The notes under the pieces are model-generated. The model saw only the letters and a program-made list of their open reading frames with translations. It ran no database searches and was not told where the DNA came from. Position numbers and translations under genes: made by a program. From contig JALQWO010000023.1 in assembly GCA_023258655.1 (NCBI GenBank), forward strand, positions 4,987-10,544: DNA of 5,558 nt, in the 5' to 3' direction. Every line of letters begins with the position of its first letter. The first letter of the stretch is position 1. This document shows positions 1 through 5,558 of this stretch, piece by piece. The DNA comes from Bacteroidia bacterium. Lineage in GTDB: Bacteria > Bacteroidota > Bacteroidia > NS11-12g > UBA955.

Positions 1-426
1 ACGCTCATGAAAACCATGCAAGCCATCGTACAACGACAAAAAGAGTTCTTTTTAGAAGGGGGTGACGAAACCAAATTGAAACCCATGATCCTCAAGGACA
101 TTGCCACACAAGTAGAACTCGACATTTCCACCATTTCAAGGGTGGCGAACAGCAAATATGTAGAAACAGATTTTGGGATTTTCCCCCTGAAATTTTTCTT
201 CTCCGAGGGCTTAACCAATGAAGATGGCGAAGAAGTGAGCAATCGTGAAATCAAAAAAATATTGAGCGATGCTATCGGACAAGAAGACAAAGTGAAACCC
301 CTGACTGATGAGGCTCTGATGGACTTGCTCAAAGAAAAAGGATACAATATTGCCCGTAGAACCGTGGCAAAATACCGCGAACAACTGGGAATCCCTGTTG
401 CCAGACTCCGCAAGGAGCTGAATTAA
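1..426 (+). CDS. rpoN: RNA polymerase sigma-54 factor, C-terminal part (5' end outside window)
   Basis: This is the last 141 codons of sigma-54, the alternative sigma factor that recognises -24/-12 promoters and needs an AAA+ enhancer-binding activator to open them. The frame is open from the first base, so the ATG at 7 is an internal methionine, not the start; family members are usually near 480-500 residues. Counting that Met as residue 1, residues 28-54 carry the conserved helix-turn-helix stretch (KDIATQVELDISTISRVANS), followed by the typical TDFGIFPLKFFFS segment. Residues 116-125 are the RpoN box ARRTVAKYRE, which reads the -24 element and is identical to the family signature. The tail (LGIPVARLRKEL) matches the normal family ending, so the 3' end is intact. 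The TAA stop at 424-426 overlaps the stop of the convergent protease gene. The identification is very secure; which genes it controls cannot be seen here. Confidence 0.97.
   Translation, partial: TLMKTMQAIVQRQKEFFLEGGDETKLKPMILKDIATQVELDISTISRVANSKYVETDFGIFPLKFFFSEGLTNEDGEEVSNREIKKILSDAIGQEDKVKPLTDEALMDLLKEKGYNIARRTVAKYREQLGIPVARLRKELN
352..381 (+). other. rpoN: RpoN box (ARRTVAKYRE) coding segment
   Basis: These ten codons encode the signature motif of sigma-54 proteins, the helix that contacts the -24 promoter element. The sequence seen is the exact family consensus, which shows that the DNA-recognition end of the protein is functional-looking rather than decayed. Confidence 0.95.
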
Positions 427-1865
427 TCCACAAACAATTTTTGTTTGCGGATGACCTTGCCATCACTCTTGCGTTTTAACACCGCCACATAATAACCATC
501 AGCCCAAGTTTGGGTATCAAACCTCGTTTCATTGGTTGTGAGTGTTTTCAATTCCGTGATTTCTTGACCCAGCATATCGTAAAATTGAATCTCCAATGCT
601 TCCAGTATATCCTCGTTTCGAATTTCAACCACAACATCTGTTTCCTTGTTGATCGGATATATTAATACTTCATCGTAGACCACAGTGTCAAATACCCGCA
701 TGCGGGTGATGATATCTCGTTTGATGGGCAATTCTGTACGAAAATCGGTAATCGAAGTGCGCATCATTTGCACCTGCTGCTTGGTAAACAAATTTTGACA
801 TGCCTCCGTGGAATAATCCATATAGTTCTCAAACATATCAGGCAAATCATTCTTGGGCTCAATACAAGTGTTGCCACCCAAATTGCATGTAAATCCCGCA
901 CCGATTCCTTGTAATGGGGTGTCGTCTATGTAATCATCCACCAAACATTTATTGGCAGAATATTGATCGTCAGCCCAAATATGTCTCAAACCAAAATAAT
1001 GGCCAACTTCATGCACCGCACACCGACCCATGTTAGACGAGGCAATTATTCCTGTAGCCCTCGGATTATTGCGCCCGACCACTTTGTAGTGCAACACCAC
1101 CCCCTGTCTGCTGTCTGCCACCCACGATCCACTTGTCCATGATGGGTGCCCGTAGGGAGGAAATGCATATCCCAATAGATTGTCCTGGTTGTTTACACTT
1201 AAATCGCAAACCCAAATATTCAAATATTTCGTTGGATCCCATGGATCATCACCGCCGGTAGATGTGGCCTTCATTAAATCTTGTAGATTGCCAGTAGCCG
1301 ATCCAAAGGTGGTCTTTGTCGTTGCCTTCCGAACGATTCCATTGGTTGCATTTCCACTGGGATCAACTTTGGCGAATTCAAATTGAATTCGTGCGTTACC
1401 CGCCCGCGACTTAAAAACACTCCTTGTTTTTACGGTGTCTGAATTCAATCGATTAAAGTCGCGATTTAACACCGCCAACTGCGAAATAATCAATGAGTCA
1501 TGTAAATTTTCGTTGGCAACATTGTAAATCACATGAAAAACGACTGGGACCGTGTAAATGGTGTCGTAGTAGTACAATGTATCTTTGATGACCTTTTTAC
1601 GTCGGTCTATTCCCTGGTCTCTCAATTTTCGCGCATCAGACTGCTTTGCATTCAGCGTTTGCTGATCATAAGACAATCTAAAACCAGGATATTGTGCTTC
1701 CAGCTGCTGTATTACAGTGGCAAACCCACACGGCTCATCAGCATGAGGATTCAAACTTCCTCCACTTTCTGAGGTCTGTGATAGCAAAATTCCACATGGC
1801 AATACCAACAAAACCATGAAATTCAACACCTTCAATCGCAAGTTTTCCAAAGGAAAATTCAACAT
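423..1865 (-). CDS. Secreted M43-family zinc metalloprotease with type IX secretion sorting domain
   Basis: This is a 480-residue exported peptidase of the pappalysin/cytophagalysin (M43) family. The ATG at 1865 gives an N-terminus with a basic region (ENLRLKVLNF) and a hydrophobic core (MVLLVLPCGILLSQ), a good Sec signal peptide. ATG at 1817 is the alternative; TTG at 1913 and ATG at 1901 would add a His/Phe/Cys-rich leader not expected of a signal peptide. After the signal lies a prodomain-like region with a lone Cys (residue 46, in EPCGF), which could act as a cysteine switch (inference). The catalytic domain starts near TVPVVFHVIYN (residues 105-115). The zinc motif HEVGHYFGLRH spans residues 285-295 with catalytic Glu286, followed by DDYIDDTPLQ and the Met-turn ENYMDYS (Met349). 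Residues about 400-480 resemble the Por/type IX C-terminal sorting domain (FYDMLGQEI, WADGYYVAVL, KLFVD end). It is probably secreted or surface-attached. Substrate is unknown. Confidence 0.9.
   Translation of the reverse strand: MLNFPLENLRLKVLNFMVLLVLPCGILLSQTSESGGSLNPHADEPCGFATVIQQLEAQYPGFRLSYDQQTLNAKQSDARKLRDQGIDRRKKVIKDTLYYYDTIYTVPVVFHVIYNVANENLHDSLIISQLAVLNRDFNRLNSDTVKTRSVFKSRAGNARIQFEFAKVDPSGNATNGIVRKATTKTTFGSATGNLQDLMKATSTGGDDPWDPTKYLNIWVCDLSVNNQDNLLGYAFPPYGHPSWTSGSWVADSRQGVVLHYKVVGRNNPRATGIIASSNMGRCAVHEVGHYFGLRHIWADDQYSANKCLVDDYIDDTPLQGIGAGFTCNLGGNTCIEPKNDLPDMFENYMDYSTEACQNLFTKQQVQMMRTSITDFRTELPIKRDIITRMRVFDTVVYDEVLIYPINKETDVVVEIRNEDILEALEIQFYDMLGQEITELKTLTTNETRFDTQTWADGYYVAVLKRKSDGKVIRKQKLFVD
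981..1013 (-). other. Extended zinc-binding motif HExxHxxGxxH of the metalloprotease
   Basis: The codons read HEVGHYFGLRH. The three histidines are the expected zinc ligands of a metzincin and the Glu is the general base. The downstream Met-turn (ENYMDYS) completes the metzincin pattern, so the enzyme looks catalytically competent. Confidence 0.93.
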
Positions 1866-1997
1866 ACAAACGCAAAATACATCAAAATGATGGTGAAACA
1901 TTGGTCGTGACAAATCTTTGACTCACTTTCCATGGGATTTATCCCATATCCAAAAGCGAAACATGAGCCTTTTTCTCGCAATCTGCGAATTACTAAA
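1866..1997. other. Intergenic region between the PaaG-like gene and the protease gene
   Basis: This is the only sizeable non-coding gap in the window, about 132 bases. On the - strand it must hold the end of the upstream transcript and, if the protease is transcribed on its own, its promoter. I see one perfect inverted repeat (1932-1947). A weaker 4-base stem (TCGC/GCGA, about 1970-1982) is not followed by a T run in either direction. I looked for the Bacteroidota -33 TTG / -7 TAnnTTTG arrangement upstream of the ATG at 1865 and found only one-mismatch -7 candidates (such as TGCGTTTG next to the ATG) without a properly spaced TTG, so no promoter is annotated. No ribosome binding site is obvious either, which is common in this phylum. 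Confidence 0.6.
1932..1947. repeat. 16-base perfect inverted repeat (possible hairpin, terminator or operator)
   Basis: The sequence ATGGGATTTATCCCAT can fold as a 6-base stem with a 4-base loop. It lies about 50 bases after the stop of the PaaG-like gene and about 66 bases before the protease ATG, both read on the - strand. No T-rich tract follows on either strand, so it is not a classic intrinsic terminator. It could be a factor-dependent or weak terminator, an operator, or chance. The symmetry is directly seen; its role is unknown. Confidence 0.45.
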
Positions 1998-2780
1998 TTA
2001 CTTTCCCTTAAACACGGGTTTTCTCTTCTCGTTGAATGCCGATACACCCTCGCGATAGTCTTCACTTCGTCCCGCAATTTCCTGACAGTAAGCTTCGTAT
2101 TGCAACATTGTCTGTAAATCCGAATGGCCCGCCTTATTCAACATTTTCTTGATCATTCCTACAGCCATCGTTGGTGCCTGTGCATAGTATTCGGCCACTT
2201 TACCAACCTCCTCATCCAACAACTCCGCAGAAACCACGCGGTTTACCAAGCCCCACTCCAACGCCTGAGCCGCAGAAATCTTGGGCGCCATCGTGGCCAT
2301 TTCAAAAGCCCTCGCCGGCGAAATCGCCTTGGGTAGAAAATATGAAGAACCCGAATCCGGCACCAAACCTACATTCACAAAGACTTCAATGAAAGAAGCA
2401 TTTTCCGCTGCCACAATAAAGTCACAAGCCAAGGCCAACGAAGCACCCGCACCCGCCGCCACGCCATTGATTCTGCCAATGATCGGCTTTGGCATCTCAC
2501 GCATCGCCTTGATGATGGGGTTGTAACGCTTGTACAAAGAGTCACTCAACGACCGGTTTTTAGATCCCGCAATCGCCTTCAAATCCTGACCACTGCAAAA
2601 TGCCTTGCCCGCACCCGTCAACACCAATACCCTTACTTCCGCATCCTTGGCCGCCTCTTTCAACGCCGCCTGCAAATCGTAACTCTGGGTTTCATCGAAT
2701 GCATTGAAAACATCCGGACGGTTCAACGTGATGTGCGCCACACTCCCGCGCTTCTCATAAAGTACACTGGTCAACTCCAT
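1998..2780 (-). CDS. Enoyl-CoA hydratase/isomerase family protein, PaaG type
   Basis: This 260-residue protein is a crotonase-superfamily enzyme closest in appearance to PaaG, 2-(1,2-epoxy-1,2-dihydrophenyl)acetyl-CoA isomerase of aerobic phenylacetate breakdown, which is about 262 residues long. The oxyanion-hole segments are seen at residues 61-67 (FCSGQDL) and 106-120 (GVAAGAGASLALACD). The active-site region GLVPDSGSSYFLP (138-150) keeps an Asp at 142, as PaaG does, rather than the Glu pair of classical hydratases. The C-terminus (IAGRSEDYREGVSAFNEKRKPVFKGK region, 235-260) is almost the PaaG ending. I chose the ATG at 2780 because MELTSVLYEK gives the standard N-terminus; extending to 2846 would overlap the preceding gene and add a leader atypical of the family. 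It lies 34 bases after the membrane-protein gene and probably shares its transcript. No other paa gene is in view, so the exact substrate could be another acyl-CoA. Confidence 0.9.
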   Translation of the reverse strand: MELTSVLYEKRGSVAHITLNRPDVFNAFDETQSYDLQAALKEAAKDAEVRVLVLTGAGKAFCSGQDLKAIAGSKNRSLSDSLYKRYNPIIKAMREMPKPIIGRINGVAAGAGASLALACDFIVAAENASFIEVFVNVGLVPDSGSSYFLPKAISPARAFEMATMAPKISAAQALEWGLVNRVVSAELLDEEVGKVAEYYAQAPTMAVGMIKKMLNKAGHSDLQTMLQYEAYCQEIAGRSEDYREGVSAFNEKRKPVFKGK

Positions 2781-2814
2781 AGTGCGAAAATAGAACATAT
2801 CTACAAAAAACTGA

Positions 2815-3651
2815 TTAGAACAATAGCCCCAAAACAGGGACGCCAATGCCCAACATCAATCCCCCGAGCAATTCTTCATGGGAATGTGCCTTTTCCTTTC
2901 GCCTTGCCCAATAAATCAGCGCCAACAAACCACACCCAAATAGAACAAAAGACTGTGTAAGAGGGCGTTCCCAATGATTTCCCCATCCACCCCAGGGCAT
3001 GCCAAAAGACTTTACAAATTGCTCCTCCACGGGGATTTGATCGTAAAGATGAAACATGCTTATAAACGATTGAGTGATTACGGTGGCTGCTGCACACATG
3101 TGTATCGACAATTTTCGATTCAACAAAACAAACACATACATCAATGCCAAGGCTACCAACACAACCAAAGTGTATGTTTGTATTTCGTGTTCCAATAGCC
3201 CTATTTTTTGATCCGCCTTAGATGAATGCAAATCTTTCAACGTGTTCAAAGTGGCGGCGTCTAGGTATTTCGACAAGGATTTTAACTCGCTCCCTGCCCT
3301 TTCTGGCGCATCCACCCAAGTCATAAAAAAAACCTGCAGTGCGCCAACAATCGCTCCCAAAAACCCCCACTTTCTATCAGACAAAAGCGGCATCTGAATA
3401 CTATCTATTTTCTTTTGCCACAACAAAAAAAAGACAAAAAACAAAGGCACCAAAACATAACCAAAGAGTGCCCCTGAAAAATGCAAATGGGCCATAACCA
3501 CGTTCTCTCCCAACAAATCATCCGACACAAACACCCCGTCCCGCAACAACAAAAAACCCGCGGCTGCAACAAATCCCGGAAAAGTAATTATGGATACAAT
3601 TTTTGCCAGAAGAGCAACTTTGCTGCGGTGACTAGAATGTTCTTCGCCCAT
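2815..3651 (-). CDS. Multi-pass membrane protein, divergent PAP2-phosphatase-like
   Basis: This 278-residue inner-membrane protein has about seven hydrophobic segments (roughly residues 14-36, 55-78, 95-113, 159-177, 183-200, 231-249, 261-278). I do not recognise it with certainty. Three stretches, in order, resemble Bacteroidota PAP2-like proteins: VPLFFVFFLL followed by IDSIQMPLLSDRK (about 68-94), RKLSIHM (about 179-185, compare KIS-AH), and ARRKEKAHSHEELLGG (about 249-264), which fits the PAP2 motif SRx5Hx3D with Ser to Ala and Asp to Glu. If this is right it would act on a lipid phosphate, or have lost activity. A charged loop of about 45 residues (114-158) is inserted before the fourth segment. 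A DUF2231-like membrane protein is a weaker alternative. The ATG at 3651 is preferred: a TTG at 3723 would overlap pheT and add a non-hydrophobic leader. It lies 40 bases downstream of pheT and 34 upstream of the PaaG-like gene, so it is probably the middle gene of an operon. Confidence 0.75.
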   Translation of the reverse strand: MGEEHSSHRSKVALLAKIVSIITFPGFVAAAGFLLLRDGVFVSDDLLGENVVMAHLHFSGALFGYVLVPLFFVFFLLWQKKIDSIQMPLLSDRKWGFLGAIVGALQVFFMTWVDAPERAGSELKSLSKYLDAATLNTLKDLHSSKADQKIGLLEHEIQTYTLVVLVALALMYVFVLLNRKLSIHMCAAATVITQSFISMFHLYDQIPVEEQFVKSFGMPWGGWGNHWERPLTQSFVLFGCGLLALIYWARRKEKAHSHEELLGGLMLGIGVPVLGLLF

Positions 3652-3691
3652 GGGCCCGATGAGTTGTTTGAATAGACTATCCGAAAATACT

Positions 3692-5558
3692 TTATTTTCT
3701 GATTGTTGCACCCGCCGCCTCAAAGGCCTTCATGAAAGCCTGCATCTTGCTGTCAACCTCCGACTCGGTTAATGTGGCCTCGGGATTCAGAAAATGGAAC
3801 GACATCGCCACCGCCTTCTTGCCTGCCTCCAAGGGTTTGCCCTCGAAAACATCGAACACCCGCACATCCTGCAACAACGGCGCCTTCACCGTCTTCACCA
3901 CCTGCATCAATGAAGCAAATGTGGTCGCCGTATCCACCACCAAACTCAAATCTCTTCGCATGCCTGGATACTTCGGGGCCGAAACCACAACAAAACCCTC
4001 GCCCTTGTTGCTCAACAACTTACGCCATGGGATTTCAACGCACCATACCGTAGATGAAATATCCGCTGCCTTCAACCATGCTTTCGGCGCCTTGAAAATC
4101 TCTATAGTATCAACCGATGCCTTGCTGCCCAATCGTACCAACAGCCCCTGTAACAACCGCTTAATATCGTAATACCCTATCTCCTGTGGTTTGGACTCCC
4201 AGCTCTCTTGCGATACACTGCCCCAAAACACCATTGATAGCGTAGGTGTTTCCCTGAAACCCTTCGCCGTTTTCTGGTAAATCCGGCCCAATTCAAACAA
4301 CTTCACACCCTCCGCCCTTCGGTTGATATTATACGCCACCGATTGCAACAACCCAGGAATCAACGACGCACGCATCACGTCCATATCGCTGCTCAACGGA
4401 TTGCTCAAATGAACCAAATCTTCCTTATCAGGATACCAAGCCGCGGGATGCAATGAATTCGTTGCCGCTTCCAACAGCCCCTGGTCACATAAAAACTGTC
4501 GCAATACGTTCTCCGATTTCCGCAACTTCATCCCCTCAAACGTGCCCAACGTTGCTTGTAATTTGCCATTCATTGGCACGCGATCGTACCCGTAAATGCG
4601 CATCACCTCCTCATACAAATCAACCGCCTGCTCAACGTCGTTGCGCCAGCCCGGAACACTTACTTTCAATGCCTCATCACCCTCAACCCCAAAGCCCAAC
4701 CGCTCCAATATCGCAACCACCTCAGCCCCCGGAATGTCCAAGCCCGCAAACGCCGTCAATTCCTTCACCTGCATCTCTACTGCCCGCGGTTCAAACGGCA
4801 CTGGATACACCGAAGTAACACCCGTCCAACTTCCGCCCGCATGGGCCTCCAAATGGATGGCGATCTGCATCGCCACACCCGCCATGTTCTCCTTGTCTAT
4901 GCCGCGCTCAAACCGGAATCCCGCATCCGTGTGCAAATTGTGTCGCTTCGCCGACTTCCGCACCGCCGTGGGATGAAAATGAGCCACCTCCAACAACACA
5001 CGCTTGGTATCTGCCGACACCGCCGTTGCCTGTCCGCCCATCACCCCCGCCAATGCAATCGGTCCACGTTCATCGGCTATCACCACATCCTGTGCATGCA
5101 ACTCAATTGTCTTTCCGTCTAATAGCACCAACGTTTCCCCCGCTTTCGCCAATCTCACAGCGATACCCCCCTTAATTTTATCCGCATCAAACGCATGACT
5201 CGGCTGTCCCGTCTGATGCAAAAAATAATTTGTGGCATCCACAACATTGTTCCTTGGCTCAATACCAATTGCGCGCAACCTGCTCCTTACAAAGGCTGGA
5301 CTGTTGCTCAGTTGTAAATCGTTGATTTCAAGGGCTATGTATCTCTCACACCATTCAGCGTTTTCAATGAAAACAGGGAAACCCATCTTTTTATTCATCC
5401 ACGCCTCGCTCCGCTCGGCGTCCTTTTCAGCAATTCGCTCAAACGGCAAGTGTAACAATGCCGCCAAATCATTGGCAACACCTACATGCGATGCCGCATC
5501 ACCCCGGTTGGCCGTGAGACCTATCTCCATCACCTCATCCTTCACCACACCAAAATAC
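3692..5558 (-). CDS. pheT: Phenylalanine--tRNA ligase beta subunit (5' end outside window)
   Basis: This is the C-terminal ~620 residues of the beta chain of phenylalanyl-tRNA synthetase, the cytosolic alpha2-beta2 enzyme that charges tRNA-Phe; bacterial PheT is about 800 residues, so the N-terminal tRNA-binding part lies past the window edge. The frame is open to the last base (YFG before the GTG at 5548), so that GTG is not the start. Counting from it, EIGLTANRGDAASHVGVA (8-25) is the usual motif before the B3/B4 editing domain. That domain shows NNVVDATNYFLHQTGQPSHAFD (100-121), LAGVMGG (166-172) and GFRFERGID (210-218). The B5 domain ends with PGWRNDVEQAVDLYEEVMRIYGYDRVP (299-325). The catalytic-like module has LSNPLSSDMDVMRASLIPGL (381-400) and LFELGRIY (417-424). 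The C-terminal ferredoxin-fold anticodon-binding domain starts at YPGMRRDLSLVV (527-538). The 3' end is complete, stopping with TAA at 3692-3694. No frameshift or missing signature is visible. Confidence 0.97.
   Translation of the reverse strand, partial: YFGVVKDEVMEIGLTANRGDAASHVGVANDLAALLHLPFERIAEKDAERSEAWMNKKMGFPVFIENAEWCERYIALEINDLQLSNSPAFVRSRLRAIGIEPRNNVVDATNYFLHQTGQPSHAFDADKIKGGIAVRLAKAGETLVLLDGKTIELHAQDVVIADERGPIALAGVMGGQATAVSADTKRVLLEVAHFHPTAVRKSAKRHNLHTDAGFRFERGIDKENMAGVAMQIAIHLEAHAGGSWTGVTSVYPVPFEPRAVEMQVKELTAFAGLDIPGAEVVAILERLGFGVEGDEALKVSVPGWRNDVEQAVDLYEEVMRIYGYDRVPMNGKLQATLGTFEGMKLRKSENVLRQFLCDQGLLEAATNSLHPAAWYPDKEDLVHLSNPLSSDMDVMRASLIPGLLQSVAYNINRRAEGVKLFELGRIYQKTAKGFRETPTLSMVFWGSVSQESWESKPQEIGYYDIKRLLQGLLVRLGSKASVDTIEIFKAPKAWLKAADISSTVWCVEIPWRKLLSNKGEGFVVVSAPKYPGMRRDLSLVVDTATTFASLMQVVKTVKAPLLQDVRVFDVFEGKPLEAGKKAVAMSFHFLNPEATLTESEVDSKMQAFMKAFEAAGATIRK

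Noticed and set aside
1180..1772. + strand reading frames opposite the protease gene (1180-1386, 1533-1772)
   Set aside because: They are antisense shadows of a conserved metalloprotease, without domains or start signals.
1866..1913. TTG start at 1913 or ATG at 1901 for the protease
   Set aside because: Both put a His/Phe/Cys-rich stretch ahead of the signal peptide. The ATG at 1865 gives a standard basic plus hydrophobic signal peptide.
2781..2846. Extended N-terminus of the PaaG-like gene up to 2846
   Set aside because: It overlaps the preceding gene and adds 22 residues not typical of crotonase-family proteins, whose N-terminus matches the ATG at 2780.
2785..3689. Identical 8-mer TATTTTCG (- strand) before both the PaaG-like gene (2785-2792) and the membrane-protein gene (3682-3689), considered as a shared promoter -7 element
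   Set aside because: It is one mismatch from TAnnTTTG, its distance to the start codon differs greatly (4 versus about 30 bases), and no suitably spaced upstream TTG is present. Chance in AT-rich gaps is the simpler explanation.
3652..3723. TTG start at 3723 for the membrane protein, overlapping the pheT end
   Set aside because: It would add 24 mostly polar residues before the first membrane segment and use a rare start codon, while the ATG at 3651 gives a compact N-terminus and a 40-base gap after pheT.
4570..4595. TGGCACG on the + strand, considered as a sigma-54 -24 element because rpoN is in the window
   Set aside because: It lies inside pheT, on the wrong strand for it, and has no TTGC at the required -12 spacing.
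3732..4818. Long + strand reading frames opposite pheT (for example 3732-4172 and 4453-4818)
   Set aside because: They lie wholly antisense to a well-conserved pheT, show Pro/Ser/Thr-rich low-information protein sequence and no recognisable domain.

Overview
The window most likely comes from a member of the phylum Bacteroidota. The main reason is that the secreted metalloprotease ends in what looks like a type IX secretion (Por) sorting domain, a system confined largely to this phylum. A PAP2-like membrane protein resembling a Bacteroidota family and the style of the RpoN and PheT proteins fit that placement. Nothing in the sequence fixes the genus.

Layout from left to right. On the + strand, positions 1-426 hold the 3' end of rpoN, the sigma-54 factor, including its RpoN box. 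Everything else reads on the - strand. Convergent with rpoN, and sharing the four bases TTAA at the two stop codons, is a gene for a secreted M43-type zinc metalloprotease (about 423-1865). A non-coding gap of about 132 bases (1866-1997) follows, holding one short perfect inverted repeat. Then come three tightly packed genes, in transcription order: the 3' part of pheT (5558-3692, phenylalanyl-tRNA synthetase beta chain, start beyond the window), a 278-residue multi-pass membrane protein distantly resembling PAP2 phosphatases (3651-2815), and a PaaG-type enoyl-CoA hydratase/isomerase (2780-1998). The gaps in this trio are 40 and 34 bases, so one transcript is likely.

The genes do not form one pathway. 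pheT and rpoN are core housekeeping functions, the PaaG-like enzyme belongs to acyl-CoA metabolism, and the protease is an exported product. I found no mobile element, CRISPR array, tRNA, rRNA, phage gene or defence cassette. I see no convincing evidence of a previously undescribed system. The points most worth a second look are the divergent membrane protein with its inserted loop, the stop-to-stop overlap of rpoN and the protease, and the inverted repeat in the only real intergenic space.
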